Shown here piece by piece: positions 44,058 through 55,395 of a stretch of 64,000 nt of DNA; positions within the stretch are counted from its first letter, which is position 1, and each line of letters begins with the position of its first letter. Source of the DNA: Erinaceus europaeus (taxonomy: Eukaryota; Chordata; Mammalia; Eulipotyphla; Erinaceidae). The position numbers and the translations under genes are program-made. The notes under the pieces are model-generated. The model ran no database searches. It worked only from the letters and a program-made list of their open reading frames with translations, and had not been told where the DNA came from. The stretch is from assembly GCF_950295315.1 (NCBI RefSeq), contig NC_080177.1:83158594-83222593 (forward strand), given 5' to 3'.

Positions 44058-44277
44058 TTTTTTCATTTTTAAATGTTTTTTATTATCTTTATTTATATAT
44101 TGGATAGAGACAGCCAGAAATTGGGAGGAGCAGGGGAGACAGAGAGGGAGAGAGGCAGAGAGACACCTGCAGCCCTGCTTCACCGCTCGCAAAGCTTTCC
44201 CCTGCAAGTGGGGGCCGGGGGCTCGAACCTTGTACACTGTGACCCATGCGCTCAACCAGGTGTGCCACCGCCCAGCC
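44058..44277 (-). mobile_element. SINE group B
   Basis: Direct repeats ctcaaa(t/c)gtgcttttc at about 44042-44057 and 44278-44293. ggatagagacagccagaaat, gcaaagctttcccctgcaag, gggggctcgaaccttgtac. Confidence 0.95.
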
Positions 44278-44479
44278 CTCAAACGTGCTTTTCAAAATAG
44301 GAACTGGAATTATATTCAAGTAGATGACATAATGGCGACACAACACAAAATCTGAATGTGCATGTGTATAAATGTGTATGTGTATGGTAGTAAATAGTTC
44401 ACTTCAAGCATCATCAGCAGAGTTGTTTATTAATGAAGAGATGCTACACAGTATCTTTGCCAAGTTGTGAAAATGTACT

Positions 44480-45388
44480 GAATCATCATTTATTACAAAT
44501 ATCTACCAGTAAAGAAGTGGCCTAAACAGCTAAACAGTTTTCTAAAGGATTGTGGAGCAAAGGAAACTCTACTCCACTACTGGTGGGATGCGAACTGGGG
44601 CAGCCCCTTTGGAAGACTGTGGGAAAGCGCTTAAACAGATAAAAACTGAATTACTTTACGCTCCAGCAAGACCTCTCTTAGGCACTTACCCACTGGGTAC
44701 CCAAGCACTAATTACAAGGGACATACACAGGCCTATGTTCATAACTGCAGAATTCACAGGAGCCAAAGGATGGACACAGCCTAGATGCCCATTATGAGAT
44801 GACTGGCTGAAGAAGTCATGTGATATATATCCCATAGAATTCTACTCTTCCATCAAAAAAGATGATCGTGTGTCCTTTGGCACAAAATGGATGGAACTGA
44901 AGGTGACTATGCTTAAAAAAATAAGTAGAAATGAAAGACAACTACCAGATGACTTTATTCCTCTGCGAAATTTAGAGATCTGATTCGCATGAACTTGCTT
45001 CTTCTTCTAGCGTGTGCCCTTCTTCCGTAGCCAGTCAACAGCGTCAGGTTGAGCCTGATGTCTGCTTGTCGCTGGCTTGGAACGTGACTGGGATCCATGT
45101 GGATTCAGTCGGCTAGGAAGGATCGTCAGTTTCCCGAATAAATGGGTCCTCACGGGATGCACCACGAGAAGGTCGATCCAATGCATCCCATGAACTTGCT
45201 GAAAATCAAACAAACAAGCGAAAAACAGAAGCTAGAAAAGCGTCAGTCTTGTGAGAAGTAAGATGGTGATCTTTGGGAGGTGGGAGGTTGAGGAGACAGA
45301 ACTTTGGTGCTGAGTTGTGTGGAGCTATACGCTGTAGTTGTACAATTTTGTACTACACGACTCATAACAAATAAAATTAATAAAAATG
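44480..45388 (+). mobile_element. Old L1: end of ORF2 and 3' UTR
   Basis: Order as in L1: tgtggagcaaaggaaactct, tggtgggatgcgaactgggg, the cysteine-poor relic of the C-terminus, ggatggacacagcctagatg, ggatggaactgaaggtgact, then 3' UTR agatggtgatctttgggagg and aataaaattaataaaaatg at the tail. Diverged like human-age L1M/L1P copies. It is interrupted by the insertion at 45000-45188. Confidence 0.85.
45000..45188 (-). other. Unidentified 189-bp CpG-rich insertion with target repeats
   Basis: Exactly bounded by perfect 12-bp direct repeats catgaacttgct (44988-44999 and 45189-45200) within the old L1 3' UTR. It holds 11 CpG dinucleotides and is about half G+C, unlike its AT-rich surroundings. Read on the minus strand it ends gctagaagaaga, a possible short A-rich tail, so a retrocopied RNA on that strand is my best guess. 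A 68-codon minus frame runs through it. I recognise no gene or RNA. Confidence 0.7.
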
Positions 45389-45399
45389 TTATGTCACAC

Positions 45400-45512
45400 C
45401 AGGAAGGGGGAGATAACAGTTATGCAGAAAGACTTTTATGCCTGAGGCAGCAAAGGTTTTGGGTTCAATCCCAGAACCACCATAAGCCAGAACTAAGCAC
45501 TGCTTTATCACT
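45400..45512 (+). mobile_element. SINE group D
   Basis: gggagataacagttatgcag, ttttgggttcaatcccagaa (B box) and ccataagccagaactaagc. Confidence 0.75.
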
Positions 45513-45639
45513 TATTAGTACTTAGTAAATGGTAAGTGATGTTGTAAGAGATGCAAATCTTTCACGATGTGAGGACACACAAGTAATTTGTGGAGTGCAA
45601 GGATTATGGCATAGCTGTACTTCTCTTCTCGCCCTCCAA

Positions 45640-45835
45640 CACCTCTCTCTCTCCTGTCACCTCCTCCTCTTCAACTTCTTCCTCCTCTTCTGCTCTTTCT
45701 CACTCTTTTTTCCTGAGTCAAGGTATTGTGCAAGCACAATTTCACCACTGTGGATATGTCATATGACAGAGAAATGAAAAGAGAGAGGGAGAGAGAGGGA
45801 TAGAGGGAGGAAACAGGAGACAAAAAGAGAAAACT
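45640..45835. repeat. Low-complexity pyrimidine block and (GA)n
   Basis: CTCCTCCTCTTC-type sequence at 45640-45710 and GAGAGAGGGA-type purines at 45778-45835. Between them is possibly a decayed SINE, not assignable. Confidence 0.6.
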
Positions 45836-45964
45836 TTACACTGATTTGTTTAGTCATCAGACTTTATTTTTGTTCCAATAGGAAAACATAGAAGGTTTGA
45901 AGTTAGATCTACGTAGCATAAATATACAATGTCTCTAAAAGCAAAGTTTTCTCTCACTACTGAA

Positions 45965-46009
<45 letters not shown>

Positions 46010-46010
46010 C
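45965..46010. repeat. (TCTA)n microsatellite
   Basis: About eleven tandem units followed by TCTC/TGTA variants. Confidence 0.97.
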
Positions 46011-47690
46011 TGTATCTCTCTATATGTTCATTTTGTCATGTTTGTCATAACTTCATGGTATAAAATAACATCAGCTTTAAGTCATTTATTTTGATACTTA
46101 TCTTGTCAATTATATACCTGACCTATATGACACTATACTATAATATGAAAAAATTAAAAAAAAAACATGTTGTTTTAGTGTATAGATGCCATTAAATAAA
46201 TTCAATTTGAAGTATTTTGAGTACACACACACATTCCTTGACATTAGAATAGAATCAATTCAGCCTAAGTCTAGATATCCAGTTAAAATCAGGAGCACTC
46301 TTCTGTGTGATCACCATCAGTTTACTCAACTAAGTTAGTGACAGTGAATTCAGCATCAATTCCTGAAACCTAATACTTATAGCTTATATGAACAGACCAC
46401 TTGGTTCACATTTTTTTCATAAATAAAGGAACATATTAACCTAGTTGAGAAAGGGTGCCTTGTTCAAAGTCTCAGATTTGTTTATTTTCGTTAGCATAGT
46501 GAGTTTGAATAGTGTTCATATTTTTTTATGAAATATGTCACTAAAATTAAATTTAAGCCTTGAAAATTATTTGTAAATGCCTACCTGTTAGAGCAGTGTA
46601 AGGATTCTTATGAAACAGTATATAGTTTCATTTATTATTAATGCATGGTAGAGCAGAAAAATCTAAAAGCAATCCTGATTCCTCAGAGAGAGTTTCTACA
46701 TTCTTTTAGGAACATAATATTCAAGGAATTGTTGTTAGCAAAGAAGCCCTTCAAAATGCTTTAAAATTTAATGTCTATAAATATAACCAGAAAATACAGT
46801 ATATATGTAGTGAGGATTCTGTTTTCTTTGTGTAGAGATTCAATCTCTTAGGCCCTTGTTATGTAGCATAAATTGGTAAATATTTTATATTCTCATTAAG
46901 AATCCAGTTGACTTTGCTCATTATTGAATTAGAAATGAATCCTCTAAAGAAAGATCATCTGTGCGTTAGCCAACATAATTTTATTTTATTATACTTGCTA
47001 GACATGAGGGAATGGAGTGAATATGGCCAGTATCATTAAACAGATGGTGGTGAATTTTCCTTCTATCCCCTCTCAGTCAGAATGAGACAATTTTGTATTT
47101 TATTTCAAAATTAAGTTTACCCATAAAAGAGTAATTCAGAATAGATTTCACAGATTTCTGCTTTCATTCCACTTTAAATTATAGAACTGCACTGATGACT
47201 ATCACTTCATTTACCAATAAGATGTGTGGTAAATTATAAAAACCCAGGATCTGAAAAGAATTATGGTGATAAGAAGTTTAAACAAAAGAACTAAATGGAT
47301 TGAATATGCCAAATAATATCGTATGTTCCCATATATAAGCATCGATTTTTTGGTTCCATCCTGCACTATTGAAGGGAGAAGGATGAATAGAACATAACAA
47401 CTAGGAGTAAGGAAGAAGCACTGAGAAGTTTAGCCATAATAAAAAGTTGAAGAGATGACTTGGAATCCCAACAAGTCATAGTAACAGCATGAAGCTACAC
47501 TCACATACGAGCTCCATGAACCTGACCTTTTCAGAACTCAAGGTCTATAATCAGCATAGGCAAAACCTGCTGGGGGCCATGGTCACTTCCAGGTGGAGGG
47601 CTCTTTAGAAAAGATGAAGAAGATAATGACAGAGGCACCTGGAGTCTTTACTGATCGGATGGATGAGAAGAAGAAATAGAAATTCCATTC
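46011..47690. other. Longest repeat-poor stretch
   Basis: About 1.7 kb without a SINE, L1 or LTR that I recognise, AT-rich, no useful frame. It is a candidate place for conserved non-coding DNA, but nothing in the sequence itself shows function. Confidence 0.5.
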
Positions 47691-47691
47691 T

Positions 47692-48060
47692 GGGGGATGG
47701 GCAGTAGCACAGCAGGTTAAGCACATGTGGCACAAAGTGCAAAGACCAGCAAAAGGATCCTGGTGCAAACTCGCCTGCTCCCTGCAGGGGGGTTGCCTCA
47801 GAAGCGGTGAAGCAGGTCTGCAGGTGTCTGTCTTTCTCTCCCTGTGTTCCCCTCCTCTCTTGATTTCTCTCTGTCCTATCCAGCAGCAATGACAGCAATA
47901 ACAACAACCATAATAGCAACAATGATAAACAACAAGGGCAACAAAAGGGGGAAAAGTAGCCTCCAGGAGCAGTGAATTTGTAGTGCAGGCACTGAACCCC
48001 AGCAATAACCCTGGAGGAAAAAAAATAAATAAATAAAAATAGTAATAAATAAATTTTTTA
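47692..48060 (+). mobile_element. SINE group A, long form
   Basis: gggatgggcagtagcacagc head, ctggtgcaaactcgcctg (B box lost), CAGCAGCAATGACAGC linker, 3' block gcctccaggagcagtgaatt to ccctggaggaaaaaaaat. Confidence 0.9.
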
Positions 48061-48164
48061 AAAAAGCAAAGAAATTTCTCCAAGGCACAGTATGGAAGTC
48101 CATTGTCACGGATAGCTAAGAACAAGAGAGTGAAGCCAGATAGAAAGACGAACATGTGTGTGTG

Positions 48165-48340
48165 TGGGTCAAGTGGTGGTACAGGACCACACACATTACA
48201 ATGTTCTAGAGCCCAGTTTTTGTCCCTGGCCCCTTCCTGCAGGGGGAAAGCTTTGCAAGTGGTGAAGCAGGGATGCAGTTGTCTCTCTGTCTCTCTATAT
48301 CCCTTCTAGATTCCTGGTTGTCCCTATCTGATAAATAAAG
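48165..48340 (+). mobile_element. SINE group B
   Basis: gggtcaagtggtggtacagg head, cctgcagggggaaagctttg, gataaataaagacaatg tail leading into a purine tract. Confidence 0.85.
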
Positions 48341-48344
48341 ACAA

Positions 48345-48391
48345 TGAAAGGAAGGAAGAAATAAAGAAAAAAGGAAGAAAGAAAGACAGAA

Positions 48392-48425
<34 letters not shown>

Positions 48426-48464
48426 AGAAAGAAAGAAAGAAGAGAGAAAGAAAGAAAGAGAGAA

Positions 48465-48500
<36 letters not shown>

Positions 48501-48550
48501 AGGAAGGAAGGAAGGCAGGCAGGAAGGCAGGCAGGCAGGAAAGGAGGAAT
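48345..48550. repeat. Purine tract: (GAAA)n, (GA)n, (GGCA)n
   Basis: About 200 bp with few pyrimidines up to 48465, then tandem GGCA/GGAA units. It grew from the preceding SINE tail. Ser/Phe/Pro-rich frames on the minus strand are artefacts. Confidence 0.93.
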
Positions 48551-48734
48551 ACGTCAGAAGCATACAAGCCCAAGGTTGCGTATCTCAGTAAGTAAAATTA
48601 TCCATAAGTTACAATGTCTAGTTGTCAAAGAAAACACTTTAGATTTTAAAAATAACTTTCATGGAAAGAAGCCGGGAGCTGCACTGAATGTATATAATGT
48701 GGGAGCTCTGTGGTGTCTCAATATAGTACAGACT

Positions 48735-48900
48735 CAGTTCTCTACTTTTCATGAAGACATTTCAGTCTTGACGTACAAGGGAGTTTCACATGAGGTACAA
48801 AGACCACCGCTCAGTTATATGTGGCACTCAGGATTGAACCAGGGGCCTCGGGTATGGAAGTTTGATGTTCTACCAGTAGAGTTACTGGGTTGTCGGGAAA
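48735..48900 (-). mobile_element. SINE group D, diverged
   Basis: accaccgctcagttatatgt, aggattgaaccaggggcctc (B-box complement), ggtatggaagtttgatgttc. Confidence 0.6.
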
Positions 48901-49312
48901 GTCACGATGCATCGTTGCATAGGAGAACAGAGAAAAACACTCCACAACTTCTACAGCTGCCACTAGCAGCCCAGCCATCAGCTCCCTCTTTGTAAGGACT
49001 GCTGATACTGAGTGCTGCTGGTGCAAAACTGAATGCACAGTTAACAACAGACCAAATAGGTCAACCACAGCCCTTGCCATAGAGGACTACAGGATACATT
49101 GCCCTGCCTTTTACTGAAGACAAACTCGATCAGTCTCTTACTGTCCTTTTACGTGGTATCTGACTTGCAAACAAAAGTAATGAGGGATGTAAAGAAACGG
49201 AAAAACATTAACCATATCAACATGGAAAAAAGTTAATAGAGATACACCTCCAAGGAGCCAGATTCATGCAACTATTAGTTTAAAATGTAAACATTACCAC
49301 AGTGCATACATT
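48901..49312. other. Unique sequence
   Basis: Nothing recognised. An 89-codon minus frame has no domain. Confidence 0.5.
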
Positions 49313-49326
49313 AAATGATCTGAGAG

Positions 49327-49574
49327 GGGAAGTAGGGTGGTAGCACAGTGGATTAAGCACATGTGGTGCAAAGCACAAAGACTGGTGGGAGAGTCCTGGT
49401 TCGATTCCCTGCAGGGGAGTCGCTTCACAGCAGTGAAGCAGGTCTGCAAGTATATATCTTTCTCCTCCTGCTCTGTCTTCCCTCCTCTCTCCATTTCTCT
49501 CTGTCCTATCCAATGACAAAAATAAAAAACAAGGACAACAAAAGGGAATAAATAAAAATATTTAAAAAATAAAT
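49327..49574 (+). mobile_element. SINE group A
   Basis: Perfect 14-bp direct repeats aaatgatctgagag at 49313-49326 and 49575-49588. B box ctggttcgattccc. The segment between B box and body is shortened. Confidence 0.96.
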
Positions 49575-49754
49575 AAATGATCTGAGAGAAAAATTTAGAG
49601 CTTGTGAATAGAGGTATAATTTCAGTGCATAAGTGGCAACTATAGACAATACTAAATAAAGTAGATCTGATTAAAATAGTTACAATGTGAAACCACTTTT
49701 ATGTGTTTACAAAACATATAATCCATGCTGTTACAAGCCGGAAAATGTTTAATT

Positions 49755-50020
49755 TAGCAGCACCATTCTTGGGGTGTATACAAAGGGTATAGAAACAATT
49801 CAAACATAGTTCATAAACGCATTATTCACAATAATGCGGATGTGAAAGCAACCTAATTGTCCATAGACAAATAACTGGATGAATAAAGGTTGGGATATAT
49901 ATTCGATGGAATACTACTCTGCAGTTAAAACATGATAGTGTATCTATCCTTCAAGACACACCGGATGGAACTGGAGTTGGCTATGAATAACTCATTAAAA
50001 AGATGAAAAATAGTTACTGG
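49755..50020 (+). mobile_element. Old L1 ORF2 3' fragment
   Basis: cgcattattcacaataatgc, gcaacctaattgtccatag, tggatgaataaaggttggg, atggaatactactctgcag and ggatggaactggagttggct are characteristic of older mammalian L1 ORF2 ends. Confidence 0.85.
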
Positions 50021-50140
50021 GTTGTTTCATTCATTTGTTGAAAATAGAGAATTGAAGCACATGCACTGGAAAAAATAAAAATGAACAAAAATCACAGAAG
50101 TATCCACATTGTCTCTAAGATTTATAAGAAGTAGGCTAAT

Positions 50141-50408
50141 CGGGGGTCGGGCTGTGGCGCAGTGGGTTAAGCGCATATGGCGCAAAGCGCAAGGGCCGGT
50201 ATAAGGATCCCGGTTCGAGCCCCTGGCTCCCCACCTGCAGGAGAGTCGCTTCACAGGCGGTGAAGCAGGTCTGCAGGTGTCTGTCTTTCTCTCCCCCTCT
50301 CTGTCTTCCCCTCCTCTCTCCATTTCTCTTTGTCCTACCCAACAACAACATCAGTAACTACAACAATAAAACAAGGGCAACAAAAGAGAATAAATATTAA
50401 AAACAGAC
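50141..50408 (+). mobile_element. SINE group A, near consensus
   Basis: Perfect 12-bp repeats aagtaggctaat at 50129-50140 and 50409-50420. A box ggcgcagtgggttaagcgc and B box cccggttcgagcccc are fully conserved. One of the youngest-looking copies. Confidence 0.97.
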
Positions 50409-50526
50409 AAGTAGGCTAATTATTGACAGAGGTGAATAGAACAGAAGTCCAGTGGTAGTTGCAATGTGAAGCTTTCCCCTGTAAAGTTACACTTTTGTAA
50501 AGCATTATTAAATCAGAGCCAAGGTT

Positions 50527-51879
50527 GTTTTTTTTTTTAATTTTTTATTTAAGAAAGGATTAATGAACAAAAACATAAGGTAGGAGGGGTACAACTCCAC
50601 ACAATTCCCACCACCCAATCTCCATATCCCACCCCCTCCCCTGATAGCTTTCCTATTCTTTATCCCTCTGGGAGCATGGACCCAGGGGCATTGTGGGATG
50701 CAGAAGGTGGAAGGTCTGGCTTCTGTAACTGCTTCCCCGCTGAACATGGGCATTGACTGGTCGGTCCATACTCCCAGTCTGCCTCTCTCTTTCCCTAGTA
50801 AGGTGTGTCTCTGGGGAAGCTGAGTTCCAGGACACATTGGTGGCGTCTTCAGTCCAGGGAAGCCTGGCCAGCATCCTGGTGGCATCTGGAACCTGGTGAT
50901 TGAAAAGAGAGTTAACATACGAAGCCAAACAATTTGTTGAGCAATAATGAATCCCAAGCTTGGAATAGTGGAGAGGAAGTGTTAGGGAGGTACTCACTGC
51001 AAACTCTAGTGTACTTCTGCTTTCAGGTATATATTTTGCAGTAGTTTATGGATACGTGTGAACATAAGCTCTCTCTCACAGAAACTGGTGTGTATCTAGG
51101 TTATGGGACTTTGTTAGGAAGTGAACTACCTGAGATGAAATTAGAGTGTACTATAAAAGGAAAGGTCTCACCCGAGTAATGAAGCTGAAGGGTTGTCATT
51201 CCACACGTGAAGTCTCTGGACACAGTCTGAGGTGAAGCATGTTGAAGTGGCAATCGTTGCATTGGTTAGGTTGTGATCGGCGGATGCAATATTATTTGGT
51301 TTGGATTGGGAGACGCATACGGGAAAGTGGGCCCTGTCCAAGGGTTCCAGGACTGGGGGAAGTAGGGGCTCTATAGTGGAGATGTGAGGTTCCTGCTGTC
51401 TTAGGGTTCAAAAAGACAATCGATAGTTAATGTTATCATCACACTATTTGGTAATTGGGTTAACTTTGAAAAGTCCTTTGTTATGGTTTGCTGTACAGTA
51501 TCCAGTATCTTGTATATAGCTGTGCTATTGGATGCTTCTAATCTACTTGGTCTAGGCTTTTGAGAGAGTCCGCATATCAATTACACAGCCTATATATTAA
51601 AAAGATTCAGTTTGTGTTTTGAGAAATTTTGAGACATACAATTGATTTTCCCCCTCTCATATTAATTAACTACTGATTTATATGTCTACATTTTGCTAGG
51701 AGTGTGCATAAACACCATTCCCACCACCAAAAGACTGTGACCCATCCCTCCCACCCACTCACACCCCCCACTGGCCCAGGAAGCTGCATGTCTACCCCTC
51801 ACCACAGGGTTTTTACTTTGGTGCCCTACTTACAATTTGGTCAGGTCCTGCTTTTAGTTTCCCTTTCAGATCTTCTTAC
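50527..51879 (-). other. L1 3' UTR, about 1.35 kb
   Basis: Collinear over its whole length with 12472-13820, including the stretch missing from the L1 at 19690. This independent second copy shows that the long UTR is the normal state of this L1 family and not a rearrangement. Confidence 0.92.
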
Positions 51880-52659
51880 TCAACTTCTGTTGATGAGTGG
51901 GTTCATCCCATACTCATCTTTATCTTTCTGACTTAGTTCACTTAACATAATTCCTTCTAGCTCTGTCCAAGATGGGTCAGAGAAGGTGGGTTCATTGTTC
52001 TTGATAGCTGCATAGTATTCCATTGTGTATATATACCACAGCTTTCTCAGCCACTCATCTGTTGTTGGGCACCTGGGTTGCTTCCAGGTTTTAGCTCTTA
52101 TGAATTGTGCTGCTATGAACATAGGAGTATACACCTCTTTTTGGTTGGGTGTTATGGAGTCCTTGGGGTATAACCCCAGGAGAGGAATTACTGGATCATA
52201 TGGAAGGTCCATGTCTAGCCTTGTGAGAGTTTTCCAGACTGCTCTCCACAGAGGCTGGACCAATTGACATTCCCACCAGCAATGTAAAAGGGTTCCTCTG
52301 TCCCCACATCCTCTCCAGCATTTGTTGCTGCTGTCCTTTTTGATGTATGCCATTCTTACAGGAGTGAGGTGGTATCTTAGTGTTGTCTTAATTTGCATTT
52401 CTCTGACAATCAGTGACCTAGAGCAGTTTTTCATATGTTTGTTAGCCTTTTGGATCTCCTCTGAGGTGAATGTTTTGTTCATATCCTCTGCCCATTTTTG
52501 GATGGGGTCATTTGCTTTTTTGGTGCTAAGTTTGCTGAGCTCTTTATATATTTTGGTGATTAGTTTCTTGTCTGATGTCTGGCATGTGAAGATCTCCCAT
52601 TCTGTGAGGGGTCTCTCTGTTTGTTTAATAGTTTCTTTGGATGTGCAGAAGCTTTTCAA
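51880..52659 (-). pseudogene. L1 ORF2 C-terminal part
   Basis: Continuous frame from [20 protein letters not shown] to the stop, with the C-x3-C-x7-H-x4-C knuckle, [15 protein letters not shown] and [11 protein letters not shown]. The residues around [10 protein letters not shown] lack one lysine codon relative to the copy at 14550. Confidence 0.93.
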
Positions 52660-53018
52660 TTTGATGTAGTCCCATTGGTTTGTTTCTGCTTTAGTCTTCC
52701 TTGCAATTGGGTTTTATTCATCAAAGATGTCCTTGAGGTGTAGGTGGGAAAGTGTTTTACCAATGTTTTCCTCTAAGTATTTTCCTCTAAGTATTGTTTC
52801 TGGTCTGACATCTAGGTCTTTGATCCATTTGGAGTTGATTTTTGTTTCTGGTGAGATAAAGTGGTTCAATCTCATTCTTCTGCATGTTTCAACCCAGTTT
52901 TCCCAGCACCATTTATTGAAGAGAGCCTCCTTTTTCCATTTAATCCTTTGGGCCCCCTTGTCAAAGATTAGATGCCCATAGGTGGTGGATTTACTTCTGG
53001 GCTTTCAATTCTGTTCCA

Positions 53019-54395
53019 CTAGTCTGTGTTCCTATTTTTGTTCCAGTACCATGCTGTTTTGATGATGATGGCTTTATAATATAGTTTAAGGTCTGGGAGT
53101 GTGATGCCTCCATTTCTGTTTCTTTTCCTCAAGATGTTTTTGGCAATTCTAGGTGTTTTCAGGTTCCAGATAAATGATTGTAGTGTTTGTTCTATTCTCT
53201 TAAAGAAGCTTGGTGGAACTTTGATGGGTATTGCATTAAAGTTGTATATGGCTCTGGGGGGAATATTCATTTTGATGATATTTATTCTTCCAATCCATGA
53301 GCATGGGATATCTTTCCATCTCTTGGTATCAGTTTCTATTTCCTTGAGTAGCGACTCATAGTTTTCAGTATACAAGTCTTTCACTTCTTTGGTCAACTTT
53401 ATTCCTAGGTATTTGATTGCTTTTGCTGAAACAGTAAATGGGAGTGATTTCTGGATGTCTTCTTCTTCAGATTTAGTGTTTGCATAATGAAATGCCACTG
53501 ATTTTTGTACATTGATTTTGTAGCCTGATACCTTGCTATATTGCCTAATAACTTCCAGTAGTTTTCTACTGGATTCTTTAGGTTTTTCTATGTATACTAT
53601 CATATCATCTGCAAATAGTGAGATCTTGACTTCTTCCCTTTCAATCTGTATTCCTTTGATTCCTTTCTCTTGCCTGATTGCTATGGCAAGAACTTCCAAT
53701 ACTATGTTGAAGAGTAACGGTGACAGTGGACAGCCCTGTCTAGTCCCCGATCTGAGGGGGAATGCTTTCAGCTTCTTTCCATTGAGTATGATGTTGGCTG
53801 TAGGTTTGCTATATATAGACTCCACTATCTTGAGGAATTTCCCATCTATTCCCATTTTTTGTAGAGTTTTGTGCATGAATGGGTGTTGGACTTTGTCAAA
53901 GGCTTTCTCTGCATCTATTGAGATAATCATATGGTTTTTGGCTTTGCTTTTATTGATGTAGTGAATGACATTTATTGACTTACAGATGTTGAACCAGCCT
54001 TGCATTCCTGGGATGAATCCCACTTGGTCATGATGAACAATCTTTTTGATATGCTGCTGTATCCGGTTGGCCAAGATCTTGTTTAATATTTTGGCATCTA
54101 TGTTCATCAGAGATATTGGTCTGTAGTTTTCCTTTTTTGTTCTGTCCCTATCAGCTTTTGGTATCAGGGTGATGTTGGCTACATAAAAGGTGGAAGGGAG
54201 TATTCCTGTTTCTTCAATCTTATGGAATAGCGTAAGAAGTATGGGTATTAACTGTTTCCTGAATGTTTTGTAGAATTTGTTTGTGAAGCCATCTGGTCCA
54301 GGACTTTTGTTGTTGGGGAGATACTTAATAACGGTTTCAATTTCTTTGTCTGTGATTGGTGCATTTAGATTTTGTAGTTCTTCTTGGCTCACCAA
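53019..54395 (-). pseudogene. L1 ORF2 reverse-transcriptase domain
   Basis: 458 codons without a break from [10 protein letters not shown]. Reverse-transcriptase landmarks in order: [88 protein letters not shown], and the catalytic [12 protein letters not shown]. Then [18 protein letters not shown] and [14 protein letters not shown]. It ends at a TAG that replaces the expected glutamine codon after NRNTD. Between here and 52659 at least one frameshift and a 14-bp duplication (52768-52795) break the frame. Confidence 0.95.
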
Positions 54396-54563
54396 GGTTT
54401 TTTTTTTTTTTTAAAGATTTTATTTATTTTATTAATGAGAAAGATAGGAAGAGAGAGAAAGAGCCAGGCATCACTCTGGTACATGTGCTGCCAGGAATTG
54501 AACTCAGGACTTCATGCTTGAGAGTCTAGTTCTTTTGCCACTGTGCCACCTCCCGGACCACAG
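54396..54563 (-). mobile_element. SINE group C at the L1 5' junction
   Basis: Poly-T, aaagattttatttatttta, catcactctggtacatgtgc, gaattgaactcaggacttc (B-box complement), head complement gccactgtgccacctcccgg. Target repeats accaaggtttttt at 54391-54403 and 54564-54576. Confidence 0.92.
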
Positions 54564-54576
54564 ACCAAGGTTTTTT

Positions 54577-55200
54577 AAAGAGACAATATTTACCTACATT
54601 AATACCAAGAACAACAGAATGGGACGAGAAAGAATGGAGGTAAAATATTCCCTATTTCAATTGACATGTGAATATGTGTGCTATAAAATTGCTAAGAGTC
54701 AGGCTGCTGCACTAAGCAGTTGGAATCATACCAAGATTTTATATGATATAGTCAGAATGTTATAACTTCTCAACAAATAGGTTATCCAATAAGATGCATA
54801 AAATTCATGATAGTAAAGTTGTCAGAATCCACCATGCTGTCTTACACCTAAACATTTATTTAAATTGTCTTTGAACAATGTCTTTGCAGAGCACAAGGTT
54901 TTAATTTGAGTGAAGTAAGGCTTACAATTGTTTAGTGCCAAAGTCCTTTGGAGCAGTGTCTGAAAAGTCATTGTCAGATCTGCTTCATCTAGACTTTCTA
55001 TGTTCTCAGGGTATTGCATTTAAGATTTTAGTCTGTGGATAATATGTATTTAATTATCATGATTGTTGTGATGGCTGTGTACACTGATTGCATATATCTC
55101 CCTGTCCCAGACCTTTTTGTTGAAGAAGTCTCTTTCCCTATGAATTTTACTTAATTTATCCTTTATTTAAAAAGCTAGTTGAAATCTTGCTGTGGGTTTT
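54577..55200. other. Unique sequence
   Basis: Nothing recognised. Confidence 0.5.
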
Positions 55201-55395
55201 ATTTGGTTCTCTCTTTTATATTCTACTTTCCTTTTTTTATTCACTGATATCACACTGCCTTTACATCTGTAGCTTTACAGTAAGTCTTGAAGTGCAGTCG
55301 TTTCATTCCTTCAATTTAATCCGCTCCCTTTCAACATGGTGCTGGCTATTCTGGAGTCTTTTCTGCTCTCTACAAAGTTTAGAGACTTTACATAT
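55200..55395 (-). mobile_element. Possible ancient L1 ORF2 fragment
   Basis: gtgctggctattctggagtc next to tccttcaatttaatccg resembles the complement of the ORF2 part after the reverse transcriptase. Weak. Confidence 0.4.

Larger units (their letters stand above)
50527..54395 (-). mobile_element. L1, 5'-truncated, keeps reverse-transcriptase core
   Basis: Minus strand: ORF2 from just before the reverse transcriptase (54395) to its stop (51880), then a full 1.35-kb 3' UTR and A-rich tail at 50527. ORF1, 5' UTR and the endonuclease are absent. The direct repeat ccaaggtt lies at 50519-50526 and, after a later SINE, at 54565-54572. Confidence 0.95.

Noticed and set aside
45007..45213. 68-codon minus frame in the CpG-rich insertion, with a DAVDWLRKKG stretch resembling elongation factor Ts
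   Set aside because: The likeness covers only about ten residues and the preceding residues do not fit that family; taken as chance.
48420..48550. Regular short repeats looked at as a CRISPR or satellite array
   Set aside because: Units are 4 bp (GAAA, GGCA) without spacers: a plain microsatellite. The organism is also a mammal.
50141..50408. tRNA gene candidates (conserved A and B boxes in many places)
   Set aside because: They are heads of SINEs: each is followed by the same SINE body and A-rich tail, with no anticodon stem or acceptor pairing of a real tRNA gene.
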